In this document: piece after piece, positions 17,748 through 26,295 of the stretch
Layout of the letters: every line of letters begins with the position of its first letter
How positions within the stretch are numbered: position 1 is the first letter of the stretch
Source: Streptomyces violens
Lineage (GTDB): Bacteria; Actinomycetota; Actinomycetes; Streptomycetales; Streptomycetaceae
DNA length: 64,000 nucleotides
Direction: 5' to 3'
NCBI RefSeq assembly: GCF_000717745.1
Contig: NZ_JOBH01000010.1
Location: 310,001-374,000 of the forward strand
Position numbers and translations under genes: made by a program
The notes under the pieces: model-generated
Database searches by the model: none
What the model saw: the letters and a program-made list of their open reading frames with translations, nothing else
What the model was told of the DNA's origin: nothing

Positions 17748-18551
17748 ATGAGTACAGCGCAGCAGCCCCCGGGCCGGGCCCGTCCCGGGGGCCGTACCGC
17801 ACGTACCCGTGCCGCCGTGCTCGCCGCCGTCTTCGACGAGCTGGGGGACAAGGGGTTCGCCGCGCTGACGATGGAGGGCGTCGCGCAGCGGTCGGGCGTG
17901 CACCAGGCGACGATCTACCGCCGCTGGCGCACCGTGGAGGTGCTCGTCTGCGCGCTGCTCACGGAGCGCAGCGCGGTCATCCCCGTACCGGACACCGGCA
18001 CCCTCTGCGGCGACCTGCGCGCGCTGGCACGCGGTATCGGCGTGTTCTACGAGGACGCGCGCAACCGGGCCATGATCGAAGCGGTGGTCTCCGCGGCGGC
18101 CCGCGACCCACGGGCGGAGGAAGCACTGCGGGAGTTCTTCGACGACCGCCTGGACATGGCGGGCGTCATGGTGCGGCGCGCGGTGGACCGCGGCGAGCTG
18201 CCGCCCGGTACGGACGCGGAGGCGGTCGTCGGCGCCCTCGGCGCGCCGTTCTACTACCGGATGCTGCTCGTGCGCCGGCCGGTGGATCTGGAGCTCGTGG
18301 AGTCGGCCACGCTCGCGACCTACGCGGCGGCCAAGGCGGGCGCGTACGTCCGTAGCAGGGAAGCCCAAACCGGCCCAGCCCAAACCTGCCCAGCCCAAAC
18401 CTGCCCAGCCCAAACCGGCGAATCCCAGATCGGGGAAGCCCAGACCGGGGGAGCTCAGACCGACGAAGCCCAGACCGGCGAAGCCCATGCCGGGCAAGCC
18501 CACACCGGGCAAGCACAACGGGTGGGCGTTCAGGCGAACGCCCACCCGTGA
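17748..18551 (+). CDS. TetR-family regulator with pentapeptide-repeat tail
   Basis: 267 residues. Residues about 20-66 are the TetR helix-turn-helix (ALTMEGVAQRSGVHQATIYRRW). The ligand domain runs to about residue 200. The last ~60 residues are a period-5 repeat of the type EAQTG/PAQTC/EAHAG, encoded by 15-bp tandem DNA repeats, which is not part of the TetR fold. ATG 17748 has CCGGAG upstream. A perfect palindrome lies 52 bp ahead. The partner gene is unclear: pepP is convergent, so the regulator may act only on itself or on distant genes. The repeat tail could be disordered or a variable-length extension. Confidence 0.88.
   Translation: MSTAQQPPGRARPGGRTARTRAAVLAAVFDELGDKGFAALTMEGVAQRSGVHQATIYRRWRTVEVLVCALLTERSAVIPVPDTGTLCGDLRALARGIGVFYEDARNRAMIEAVVSAAARDPRAEEALREFFDDRLDMAGVMVRRAVDRGELPPGTDAEAVVGALGAPFYYRMLLVRRPVDLELVESATLATYAAAKAGAYVRSREAQTGPAQTCPAQTCPAQTGESQIGEAQTGGAQTDEAQTGEAHAGQAHTGQAQRVGVQANAHP
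18360..18519 (+). repeat. 15-bp tandem repeats in the 3' end of the TetR gene
   Basis: About ten units of GCCCA(A/G)ACC(G/T)G plus four variable bases, each encoding five residues centred on A-Q-T. The first four units are nearly identical and later ones have drifted. Such arrays change length by slippage without a frameshift. Confidence 0.8.
18520..18547. terminator. 12-bp-stem hairpin at the TetR/pepP convergence
   Basis: GGGTGGGCGTTC (18520-18531), AGGC, GAACGCCCACCC (18536-18547): a perfect stem. It lies inside the last codons of the TetR gene (stop 18549-18551) and 42 bp beyond the pepP stop, so it can serve both convergent transcripts. Confidence 0.7.
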
Positions 18552-18588
18552 GTGCGCCGGCCGGCGGCCGTACGGCTGTCGGCGAAGC

Positions 18589-20064
18589 TCAGCCCTTCAG
18601 GCCGGCCATCCACGCCTCGACCTCGTCCGACCGCCGCGGAAGGGCCGCCGAAAGGTTCCGGTTGCCGTCCTCGGTCACGAGGATGTCGTCCTCGATGCGG
18701 ACGCCGATGCCGCGGTACTCCTCCGGCACGGTCAGGTCGTCGGCCTGGAAGTACAGCCCGGGCTCGACGGTCAGGACCATGCCCGGCTCCAGTGTGCCGT
18801 TCACGTACGCCTCGGTGCGCGCGGCGGCGCAGTCGTGGACGTCCAGGCCGAGCATGTGACCCGTGCCGTGCAGGGTCCAGCGGCGCTGGAGGCCCAGCTC
18901 CAGTACGCGCTCGACCGGGCCCTCGACCAGGCCCCACTCCACGAGGTGCTCGGTGAGGACGCGCTGCGCGGCGTCGTGGAAGTCGCGGAAGCCGGCACCC
19001 GGCTTCACGGCCGCGATGCCGGCCTCCTGCGCCGCGTACACCGCGTCGTAGATCTTGCGCTGGAGGTCGGAGTAGCGGCCGTTGATCGGCAGCGTGCGGG
19101 TGACGTCGGCCGTGTAGAGGCTGTTCGTCTCCACGCCGGCGTCCAGGAGCAGCAGGTCGCCGGAGCGGACCTCGCCGTTGTTGCGTACCCAGTGCAGCGT
19201 GCAGGCGTGCGGGCCCGCGGCGCAGATCGAGCCGTAGCCGACGTCGTTGCCCTCGACGCGGGCACGGAGGAAGAACGTTCCCTCGATGTAGCGCTCGCTG
19301 GTCGCCTCGGCCTTGTCCAGGACCTTCACGACGTCCTCGAAGCCGCGGACGGTCGAGTCGACGGCCTTCTGCAGCTCGCCGATCTCGAAGTCGTCCTTCA
19401 CGACGCGCGCCTCGGAGAGGTACACGCGCAGCTCTTCGTCGCGCTCGGCGGTGACCTTGTCGGTCAGCGCCGCCTCGATGCCGGCGTCGTGGCCGCGGAC
19501 GACACGCACCGGACCGGTGGCCTCGCGCAGCGCGTCGGCCAGCTCGCGCACGTCCTTGCAGGGCATGCCGTACAGCAGTTCGGCCTCGGTGAGGCTGTGC
19601 CGGCGGCCGACCCACAGCTCGCCCATGCCGTTCAGCCAGAACTCGCCGTTCTCGCGGTTCGAGCGGGGGAGGCGGTACAGCGTCGCGTCGTGACCGTCCG
19701 CCCCGTCCGTCCCGTCCGCGCGCGGCTCCAGGACCAGGACGCTGTCGTCGGTCTGGTCACCGGTGAGGTAGACGTACTCGGTCGCGGCGCGGAAGGAGTA
19801 CTCGGTGTCGTTCGAGCGCGTCTTGAGATTGCCCGCGGGGATCACCAGGCGCTCGCCGGGGAACCGGCGGGAGAGCGCGGCGCGCCGCTCGGCGGCATTC
19901 GCGGCCTGCTCGATGGGCTTCAGGTCGCGCAGTTCCGTGTCGGCCCAGCCGGACTTCATGTTGTCGGCGAGCTCGTCGGATACGCCCGGGTAAAGGCCGT
20001 TCTTGCGCTGCTTGATCGGCTGCTCGTCCTCGTCCGGGGTCTCCGGAATGAGCTCGTCGGCCAC
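18589..20064 (-). CDS. pepP: Xaa-Pro aminopeptidase (M24B)
   Basis: Removes N-terminal residues that precede proline. 491 residues: an N-terminal creatinase-like domain (about 50-200) and a pita-bread metalloprotease domain (about 225-475). The dinuclear metal ligands are visible: Asp in LLLLDAGVE, Asp in YTADVTRTL, His in HGTGHMLGLDVHD, Glu in TVEPGLYF, and Glu in GVRIEDDIL. There is no signal peptide, so it is cytosolic. The ATG at 20064 has GAGGAGG upstream. It is convergent with the TetR gene and followed on the same strand, with a 147-bp gap, by the end of the SpoIIE-type gene. Confidence 0.95.
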   Translation of the reverse strand: MADELIPETPDEDEQPIKQRKNGLYPGVSDELADNMKSGWADTELRDLKPIEQAANAAERRAALSRRFPGERLVIPAGNLKTRSNDTEYSFRAATEYVYLTGDQTDDSVLVLEPRADGTDGADGHDATLYRLPRSNRENGEFWLNGMGELWVGRRHSLTEAELLYGMPCKDVRELADALREATGPVRVVRGHDAGIEAALTDKVTAERDEELRVYLSEARVVKDDFEIGELQKAVDSTVRGFEDVVKVLDKAEATSERYIEGTFFLRARVEGNDVGYGSICAAGPHACTLHWVRNNGEVRSGDLLLLDAGVETNSLYTADVTRTLPINGRYSDLQRKIYDAVYAAQEAGIAAVKPGAGFRDFHDAAQRVLTEHLVEWGLVEGPVERVLELGLQRRWTLHGTGHMLGLDVHDCAAARTEAYVNGTLEPGMVLTVEPGLYFQADDLTVPEEYRGIGVRIEDDILVTEDGNRNLSAALPRRSDEVEAWMAGLKG

Positions 20065-20180
20065 GGTGCCTCCTCGTCGTTTTGGACCTTTCCATCGTAT
20101 GTGCGAGCGGAAAGCGGTCCAGGGGCGGGAAGCTGTGACTTGTCAGGCACTCCGGCCCGGGAGGGGATGACTTTGGTCCC

Positions 20181-20197
20181 GGAGGGCCCGGCCCTCC
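20181..20197 (-). terminator. Hairpin after the SpoIIE-type phosphatase gene
   Basis: GGAGGGC, three bases, GCCCTCC: a 7-bp GC stem 15 bp past the stop of the phosphatase gene and upstream of pepP. Confidence 0.5.
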
Positions 20198-20211
20198 GCC
20201 TGCCCACGGGC

Positions 20212-21822
20212 TCAGCCCTCGAAGCGCACCGCCAGCACCACCACGTCCTCCGGCGAGCTCTCGTCCGCCAGGCCCTGGGGCAGCAGCGCGCGGACGAGGT
20301 GGTCGACGAGGGCCTCCGGGTCCTGGCGTACGGATTTCGGCAGGCCGGCCGCCGCGGCGTGCAGCCGGGAGAAGGCGCGGTCCACCGGCTCCCCGGTGCG
20401 GTGCAGCAGCCCGTCGCTGTACAGAAGAAGGGTTTCTCCAGGGAGCGGTTCGAGCTCCACGCTCGGCGCCTCCCAGCACGCGAGCATGCCCAGCGGCGCG
20501 GACAGCGAGGTCTCCACGAACTCCGTGCGGTGCTCGCCGATGATCAGCGGCGGGCAGTGACCCGCGCCGGCCAGCACGATCTTGTGGGCCGGCGGCCCGC
20601 CGAGCGGATCGGCCACCGGCGGCTCGGCGAACGCGAACAGCGCGGTCGCGCTCCGCGCCGGCTCGGTCAGCCGCAGCAGCAGTTCGAGGTCGGAGAGGAC
20701 CGCGACCGGGTCCTCGCCCTCCATGACCGCGTACGCGCGCAGCGAGGCCCGCAGCCGCCCCATCGCGGCGACCGCGCTCGGCCCGGAGCCGGTGACGGAG
20801 CCGACGGACAGGCTCAGCGCGCCGTCCGGGAGCGGCAGCGCGTCGTACCAGTCGCCGCCGCCGTACGGCCCGGCGGCGTGCCGTACGGCGAGCCGCACGC
20901 CGGGCGCCCGTGGCAGCCGGGCGGGCAGCATCTCGGTGCGCAGGGTCTGCTCGGCGTGGCGTCTGCGGTGCAGTTCGATCAGGCGGGAGACGTGCTGACC
21001 GGCGTAGGCGCGGTACAGGGCGAGGAGGCGGCGCCCGCGTTCGCTGGGCTCGGCGGGCTCGTCGTAGAGCCAGACCGCGGCCCCGAGGGGACGGCCCGCT
21101 CGCTCGGCCCCCTCGGGACCGTCGGCCGGCGGGTCGGTGACCAGCGGTACCGCGTAGCTCGCCGCGTACCCGAGACGGGCGGCGACCTCGCGCAACCGGG
21201 GGTCGAGCCCGGGGTCGCCGGCGAGATCGGGCTGCGCGAGCTCGGTGGGGAGACCGGTACTGCCACCGGGCAGCGGTCGGGTACTCCTACCGGGCAGCGG
21301 TTGCCCGGCGACGCCCGCGTCCGGGGCGACGGCCGGGTCGATGGCCGCGTCCGTGGCCGTACTCCCGTCCGCGCCCGCGCCGGCGCCCGCTCCTGCGCCG
21401 GGGTCCGCGCCCCCGCCGGAAGCCCCCCGCACCCCGTCGAGGAGCCGCCCCACCGGCGTCGCGCGCCGCGGGACGGTTTCCAGGTGGCCGAGGTCCGCGG
21501 CACCGAGGCCCAGGCCGACGGTGGTCTCGGGGCCGAGGCCGTCGGTCGGTTCGAGGGTGACCAGGCCGCGGCGGGCGCCGACCAGGGCGGCACCGGCCCG
21601 CAGCACTTCGTGGAGCGCCGCCTCGAGGGTGTCCGTACGGGCCAGCCGGCCGGTGAGGTCGTGGAGAGCGGTGAGGTCGGAGAGGCGGGCGGCCAGCCGC
21701 TCATGGGCGGCGGCGAGTTGAGCGAACGGACGGGTTTCCGGGGCCACGGGGGCCGCAGTGTGCGCCGGGGCCGGAAGAGTGGGTTCGATTCCGGCCACTT
21801 TCGGAACGTGGGGGGTCGTCAT
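20212..21822 (-). CDS. GAF-SpoIIE (PP2C-like) phosphatase with altered metal site
   Basis: 536 residues. A GAF-like sensor region (about 35-280) is interrupted by a Gly/Ala/Pro-rich insert near 130-190, and a SpoIIE-type serine phosphatase domain covers about 305-536. GPYGGGDWYDALPLPDG retains the first metal Asp, and YSDGLLHR the third. The usual GDVxGxG motif reads VGSVTGSG, replacing a metal-binding Asp by Ser, and the terminal DD is ED. The family dephosphorylates anti-anti-sigma factors to release sigma factors; this copy may be weakly active or regulatory only. No sigma factor is adjacent. Confidence 0.88.
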   Translation of the reverse strand: MTTPHVPKVAGIEPTLPAPAHTAAPVAPETRPFAQLAAAHERLAARLSDLTALHDLTGRLARTDTLEAALHEVLRAGAALVGARRGLVTLEPTDGLGPETTVGLGLGAADLGHLETVPRRATPVGRLLDGVRGASGGGADPGAGAGAGAGADGSTATDAAIDPAVAPDAGVAGQPLPGRSTRPLPGGSTGLPTELAQPDLAGDPGLDPRLREVAARLGYAASYAVPLVTDPPADGPEGAERAGRPLGAAVWLYDEPAEPSERGRRLLALYRAYAGQHVSRLIELHRRRHAEQTLRTEMLPARLPRAPGVRLAVRHAAGPYGGGDWYDALPLPDGALSLSVGSVTGSGPSAVAAMGRLRASLRAYAVMEGEDPVAVLSDLELLLRLTEPARSATALFAFAEPPVADPLGGPPAHKIVLAGAGHCPPLIIGEHRTEFVETSLSAPLGMLACWEAPSVELEPLPGETLLLYSDGLLHRTGEPVDRAFSRLHAAAAGLPKSVRQDPEALVDHLVRALLPQGLADESSPEDVVVLAVRFEG

Positions 21823-22462
21823 GGCCGGCGACTTACGTCGAGCCGGACGTCATCCGAGGTGGCGGCGTCGTCCGGGGAGGTTCGCAGTGGTTCTGTGCGG
21901 GCATATGTCTGATTTGCCCGCCAGTTGTTTACGCTCAATAGCATCGCAAACCCCCATGTCATGCTGCTCCGCTATCAATGGGATCCACATGTACACGCCC
22001 CGTTGTTGCGTGTCCAGCATTGCCCTGGTGAGGATTGTGGTGTCAGTGTGGCGAACAGGTTGGCCGAAAAATAGCCCCTGGAAGGTCAATTTGCGGTCGA
22101 CTGACGGCGATCAACAGCGCGTCATCTCCACCATGGGGGTACGTACTCGGATAGGTGCGGGGCCAGTTGGGGCCGTGCCGGAACTCTCCGAAGGGCGCGG
22201 GCGTCTTACGCGGTGACGACCGAGCCGCACCCCCACGTGGCGGGATTGCACCACAGGACAGCAAGCGCCATGCGCGCGCCACCCCCCGCCATGTTCCACG
22301 CTCGGCGTACGGCGTGATGCGCTGCCTTGTACGCGCAGTGACGAGTGATCCAAGTGGTGTGGTCCGCGCCTCCGGCGCGGCGGCGCACCGCACAGCGGCA
22401 TGAACCTGCATGTAATTGCGATGGACATGGCCCTCGGCGTTTACGGAAAGGAACGAGCGCTC
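21823..22462. other. 640-bp gap, locally AT-richer, no confident gene
   Basis: No reading frame shows Streptomyces codon bias. The stretch 21880-22130 is clearly lower in GC than its surroundings and contains TTTACGCTCAATAGCATCGC on the plus strand and a 79-codon minus-strand frame (21850-22089) that may be fortuitous. It must hold the promoters of the flanking divergent genes; an untranslated RNA or a small transferred gene is possible but unproven. Confidence 0.4.
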
Positions 22463-23170
22463 ATGCGCGAGATCCTCGGAAGGCGACGCAAGTTCCAGCT
22501 CCGGCGCGGCGGACGATCGGCACTGCTCGGCGCGGCGCTCCAGTGCGCCACCGAGTGGCACTGGCCCGTGCTCCCCGGCGTCGGTCTGCGTTCGGGCGGC
22601 AAGGCCGCCCGCGGTGCGCAGCAGCAGCGACCCTGCGGCTGCCCCGACCCGGACTGTGCGGTGCCCGGAGCGCATCCCTTCGACCCCGGCCTGCTGGCCG
22701 CGACGACCGACGCACGGATGGTGCGCTGGTGGTGGACGAACCGCCCGGACGCGCCGGTCGTACTGGCCACGGGCGGCAAGGCGCCCTGCGCCGTGAGCCT
22801 GCCGGCCGTGGCGGGCGCGCGGGCGCTCGCCGAGCTGGACCGTACGGGCGTCGCGGTCGGCCCGGTGGTGGCGACCCCGACCCGCTGGACGCTGCTGGTC
22901 GCGCCGTACTCCCTGCCCGAGCTGGGCGAACTGCTGTACGCGCAGGACCTGGTGCCCAGCTCGCTGCGGTTCCACGGAGAGGGCGGCTATGTCGTCCTGC
23001 CGCCGTCGCAGACGGGCGCGGGCAAGGTGCGCTGGGAGCGCCCACCGGCCACGCGCGCCTCCGCGAAGCGCGCCGGCGCACCCTGGCTTCCGGACGTCGC
23101 CACGCTGGTGGACGCGCTGGTGGAGGCGAGCGCCGGCGCACCGGGCGGCGGCAGCCGGCTCGCGTACTGA
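22463..23170 (+). CDS. Bifunctional primase/polymerase (PrimPol)-like N-terminal domain protein
   Basis: 235 residues. After a basic start (MREILGRRRKFQLRRGGR) comes the family hallmark, a Cys/His cluster CGCPDPDCAVPGAHPFDP (about 54-71), then WWWTNRPDAPVVLATGG. Active archaeo-eukaryotic-type primases place an acidic h-D-h-D motif after this point; here the corresponding stretch reads CAVSLPAVAG with no paired Asp. Stand-alone proteins like this are common in Streptomyces chromosomes and their function is not known to me. ATG 22463 has AAAGGAACGAG upstream. Start choice is moderate; an in-frame ATG at 22400 lacks a ribosome site. Confidence 0.82.
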   Translation: MREILGRRRKFQLRRGGRSALLGAALQCATEWHWPVLPGVGLRSGGKAARGAQQQRPCGCPDPDCAVPGAHPFDPGLLAATTDARMVRWWWTNRPDAPVVLATGGKAPCAVSLPAVAGARALAELDRTGVAVGPVVATPTRWTLLVAPYSLPELGELLYAQDLVPSSLRFHGEGGYVVLPPSQTGAGKVRWERPPATRASAKRAGAPWLPDVATLVDALVEASAGAPGGGSRLAY

Positions 23171-23522
23171 CCGCACGCCCGCTTCCGCACCCCCCACAGC
23201 ACGGTTGCAGGCGCCGCGGCACAGAACCGTTTCAGTTGCCCGGCACCACCCACTCGTCCCTCTCACGGATGTCACGGCGCGCGGAAGATTCACTCGTACG
23301 GGTGTGAGCGAGGCGTCCATTCCTGGGAAACGGGTGTGAGGCCCCCGGAAGGGCGCCCCGTCCTCGATATGTTCGGCCCACCGTCCAGCCGTTCGGGGGG
23401 CCCGGCGGCCCTCCGTGCTTGTGGCGGAGGCCCACCGGACTTCCCGGAGGCGTCTCCAGAGCCCGTGCGCGCTCCCCCGGCCACCGGGGCGGCGCGCGTG
23501 CTCTCAACCGCAGGTGGGTCCC
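23171..23522. other. 350-bp gap without a gene
   Basis: No supported reading frame. It contains a CCTCCG/CGGAGG hairpin near 23412-23432 and CACTCGTACGGGTG near 23291. It presumably carries the promoter and leader of the secreted-protein gene that follows. Confidence 0.4.
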
Positions 23523-24254
23523 ATGGTTCGCGAGTCGAACGTCCGCATGATCGCGCTCGCGAGCACCATTGCGCTCGCCCTCACCCTGCCGCTGGCCGCC
23601 GCCATCGCCGGCCCCTCGGAGCCCGGCGAACCGTCGCCCGGGGCGAAGCCGTCCGCGTCGTCGCAGTCCCGCGGCGAGGCCGCCGGGCGGGCTGCCGGGC
23701 AGACCACCGCTGAGCAGGCCGCTGAGCTGCCGTCGGGCGCCCCCGAGGGCTCGGCCCAGGACGCCCCGCTGCCCGCCCGTCAGGGGGCCGCGCAGGACGG
23801 TGCCCGGCACAGCACCATGGCGGGGAACGGCGCGGCGCGGGACGGCGACAAGCCCGGCGCTCTGCTGAGGAGCCTCGGACTCGGCGCGGACGCCGGCAAC
23901 GGCCGCACCGCCCACTGCGGCCCCGAACTCTCCTCGCCGCATGGCATCCGGGCGCAGACCTGCGTGGTCTCCGAGGACGGCCGCACGAGGGGCGTCCTGT
24001 ACTACCGCAACGCCTCGGGCGGCCCGCTGCGCGCGGTACTGACCCTGATGCGGCTGGACGGCCGGACCGTACAGACGCACTGCGCGCTGTCGGCGGCGGA
24101 CGAGCCCGGTACGTGTGCGACGCCGTCCGGGGCGACCGTGCGGGGGAGCGCGCCGTACGCGGCGGTCGCGGAGGTCGCGGACGTACGGAGTGATCGGCTG
24201 CTGCTGCGGGCGGGGAGCAACTCCGCGCCGCCCGAAGCGGATTCGGCCCGCTGA
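23523..24254 (+). CDS. Secreted protein of unknown function
   Basis: 243 residues. An N-terminal signal peptide (IALASTIALALTLPLAAAIAG) precedes about 100 residues of low-complexity Ala/Gly/Gln/Pro linker. The small C-terminal domain (about 120-235) has four Cys (HCGPEL, QTCVV, THCAL, GTCAT) that could make two disulfides, and looks beta-rich (GVLYYRNASGGPLRAVLTLMRLDG). I recognise no family. ATG 23523 is preceded by GCAGGTGGG. It is followed by two strong hairpins and is probably monocistronic. Confidence 0.75.
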   Translation: MVRESNVRMIALASTIALALTLPLAAAIAGPSEPGEPSPGAKPSASSQSRGEAAGRAAGQTTAEQAAELPSGAPEGSAQDAPLPARQGAAQDGARHSTMAGNGAARDGDKPGALLRSLGLGADAGNGRTAHCGPELSSPHGIRAQTCVVSEDGRTRGVLYYRNASGGPLRAVLTLMRLDGRTVQTHCALSAADEPGTCATPSGATVRGSAPYAAVAEVADVRSDRLLLRAGSNSAPPEADSAR

Positions 24255-24260
24255 GCGAGC

Positions 24261-24336
24261 CCGGTCCGAAGCCGGACCGGGTCCGGACATGGAAGCGCCC
24301 GGTCGCTGGCGACGGGGGATGCACCAGCGACCGGGC
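24261..24336 (+). terminator. Two consecutive hairpins after the secreted-protein gene
   Basis: CCGGTCC/GGACCGG at 24261-24267/24274-24280 and GCCCGGTCGCTGG/CCAGCGACCGGGC at 24297-24309/24324-24336, both perfect stems (7 and 13 bp). They lie just past the stop at 24254 and face the end of the convergent DUF5926 gene. Confidence 0.7.
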
Positions 24337-24460
24337 TCCTAGAACGGTAACAAGAGATCGGCCGTTCGCAAATTCGATCGCGAAATTCCGGACGCTTATT
24401 TACCCGTGAGTACGGTCGGTGTGACCGGAGTCACCGCAAACGTTTCATGCGCGGTTACTG

Positions 24461-25429
24461 TCAGCTCAGCGTCACCTGACGGTTGGTGAGCCCGCCGCGC
24501 GCCCGGCGCTCGGCCGGCGTGAGGGGCGCGTCCGTGGCGAGCGCCTCCGCCAGTCGCTCGCCGAACTCCGTGGCCGGCTTGGTGATCTCTTCGGCAGTCA
24601 GGTCCGCGGGCAGGTCCCAGACCGGTACGACCAGACCGTGCGCCCGGAACGAACCGACCAGCCGGGTGCCCTCGCCCAGCGAGGAGGCATCCGCGGCGTG
24701 CAGCCGGGCGAGCGCGTCCAGCAGCTGCTCCTCGGGGTGGTCCATCACCCAGCGCAGGTGGTTCTTCTCGCCCGCGTCGCACCAGTACGCGCCCGGGAGG
24801 CCGGCCAGGCGGGCGGTGGGGAGGGCGGCCGCGTTGGCCCGCTCCAGAGAGGCGGCGACCTCGGGCGTGGCGTTCTCGGCGTCCTCGATCCAGAACTCGA
24901 AGCCGCTGTGCACGGTGGGCTCGAACGCCGCGTCCTGGTCCAGCAGGTCCTGCAGACGCGGGCCGTCCACGGGGGCCCGGCCCGCCGCGACCGGGGTGCC
25001 CGGCTCGGCGGCCAGCGCGCGCCGGAGCGTGTCGGCGAGGTCGCGGCTGAGGTCACCGGACGCGGTGTCGTTCTGCAGGCCGAGCAGTACCGAACCGTCG
25101 TCGCGGCGCAGCGCGGGCCAGGCCATCGGCAGTACGGTCGCCAGCGTCACCGAGGGGACGCTCTCGGGCAGGCCGCCCTTCAGGGACAGCGCGGCGGTGG
25201 CTGCCGGGACCAGCTCGCGCAGCGCAACCCAGTCGCACTCACCCGGCAGGTCCTCGAAGGGGCGCTGCACCAACTCGGTCACCGCGTGCGCCGCGGCCCG
25301 TCCGTGGCAAGCCTTGTAACGGCGGCCGGACCCGCAGGGGCAGGGCTCGCGGGCGCCGACGACCGGCACCTCGCCGTCCGTGATCTGCGGGGTGGCGGCC
25401 TTGGTCTGGGGACGGCGCTTCTTGCCCAT
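24461..25429 (-). CDS. DUF5926 protein with N-terminal SEC-C zinc motif
   Basis: 322 residues, cytosolic. A basic N-terminus ([12 protein letters not shown]) leads into a SEC-C motif, [16 protein letters not shown] at about 28-43 (CxC then CH), which binds zinc and in SecA contacts SecB or ribosomes. The rest is the actinobacterial DUF5926 domain with no catalytic motif I can name. Start ATG 25429 is preceded by AGGAGAA. It lies between the convergent secreted-protein gene and a HATPase gene on the same strand. The basic start plus SEC-C suggests ribosome or RNA association, as inference. Confidence 0.88.
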   Translation of the reverse strand: MGKKRRPQTKAATPQITDGEVPVVGAREPCPCGSGRRYKACHGRAAAHAVTELVQRPFEDLPGECDWVALRELVPAATAALSLKGGLPESVPSVTLATVLPMAWPALRRDDGSVLLGLQNDTASGDLSRDLADTLRRALAAEPGTPVAAGRAPVDGPRLQDLLDQDAAFEPTVHSGFEFWIEDAENATPEVAASLERANAAALPTARLAGLPGAYWCDAGEKNHLRWVMDHPEEQLLDALARLHAADASSLGEGTRLVGSFRAHGLVVPVWDLPADLTAEEITKPATEFGERLAEALATDAPLTPAERRARGGLTNRQVTLS

Positions 25430-25511
25430 GGCGAGGGGTTCTCCTGGTCGTTCCGACGCGTATCGGCGCGAGCCTAGGGCATGTGCCGCGTCGTGGCCCG
25501 GCGTCGGCCGT

Positions 25512-25574
25512 GGGGCCCGAGCGTCGCGCTACGGGCCCCATGCGGCGCGCTATGGGCCCCGTGCGGCGCGCTAC
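25512..25574. repeat. Three 21-bp tandem repeats over a stop codon
   Basis: Units at 25512-25532, 25533-25553 and 25554-25574 share GGGCCC...GCG(G/T)CGCGCTA(C/T). The last unit contains the stop codon (TAG, 25571-25573) of the minus-strand HATPase gene, so the array is a repeated gene end, as at 849-907 and 10052-10129. Confidence 0.75.
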
Positions 25575-26098
25575 GCCGGCTCGTCCAGGTCCGCCAGGGC
25601 CTTCGTCAGTTCGGCCGGGAGACCGGCAGCCAGCTCCATGCGGGTCGCGAACGCGTCGTGCAGCGACAGCGTCGCCCAGACCGTGACCTCGCCGTGCCCG
25701 TCCCGCACGCCCCAGTCCTTGGCGAGCGAGCGGATGATGGCCAGCCCCCTGCCGCCGCGAGCGGTGACCGAGGGAGTGGCTGGAAGTGGTCGGGTCGGGC
25801 CACCGCCGTCGGTGACCGAAACGGTCAACTGGCCCCGCGCGTCGATGCGCCAGGCGGCCCGGACCGAATTGCCTTCGCCATCCGGTGAGCCATCCGCGCA
25901 TATCGGACGCGCATGTCTGCAGGAATTGCTGAGCAGTTCGGAAAGAATGAGTACGGCGTCGTCGACGACCGTGTCCTGAACCCCACTTGTCAGCAGCTCA
26001 TCGCGCATACGCCGCCTGGCCGAGCCCACGCCCGCAGGACCATGGGGTACGGCCATGGTCGACGACGTCGGCACCTCCTGTGCCACCACCAACGCCAC
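25571..26098 (-). CDS. Anti-sigma-factor-type ATP-binding protein
   Basis: 175 residues, one HATPase_c domain of the RsbW class: N-box VLILSELLSNSCRHA, G1 box VTDGGGPT, G2 region RGGRGLAIIRSLAKDW. Arg/His at the end of the N-box is usual for the Streptomyces stand-alone group. I chose the GTG at 26098 because AAAGGAGGT stands 7 nt before it; a longer reading from 26185 adds 29 residues with no ribosome site. Role: probably a serine kinase or anti-sigma regulator; the partner is not adjacent. Confidence 0.86.
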   Translation of the reverse strand: MALVVAQEVPTSSTMAVPHGPAGVGSARRRMRDELLTSGVQDTVVDDAVLILSELLSNSCRHARPICADGSPDGEGNSVRAAWRIDARGQLTVSVTDGGGPTRPLPATPSVTARGGRGLAIIRSLAKDWGVRDGHGEVTVWATLSLHDAFATRMELAAGLPAELTKALADLDEPA

Positions 26099-26295
26099 CC
26101 CCGAGACCTCCTTTGCCCCACGCCACGGGATGAATGCCCCATTGGGATGGACCGGAAACCGGCCAATCCGTGTCCGGTGACGCACTCGGGACGATCAGAC
26201 ACGTACTGAATGCGCCGGTGCACTCCCTGTGAACAATGGGCCACCGATAAGTCCGCTCGGGGTTTTCCGGGCCACCGTTTATCAGCCCTCGCCCC

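Noticed and set aside
18487..21912. A 1141-codon open frame on the plus strand opposite pepP and the SpoIIE-type gene
   Set aside because: Antisense frames stay open in 70+% GC DNA. The minus-strand proteins have clear family motifs; this frame gives Arg/Gly/Gln-rich sequence with no domain.
21850..22089. A 79-codon minus-strand frame in the AT-richer gap
   Set aside because: No ribosome site, no codon bias and no recognisable motif; kept only as a possible small gene in the region note.
24361..24400. AT-rich partial palindrome near AATTCGATCGCGAAATT as an operator
   Set aside because: Arms are imperfect and it lies between convergent gene ends, where no promoter is needed.
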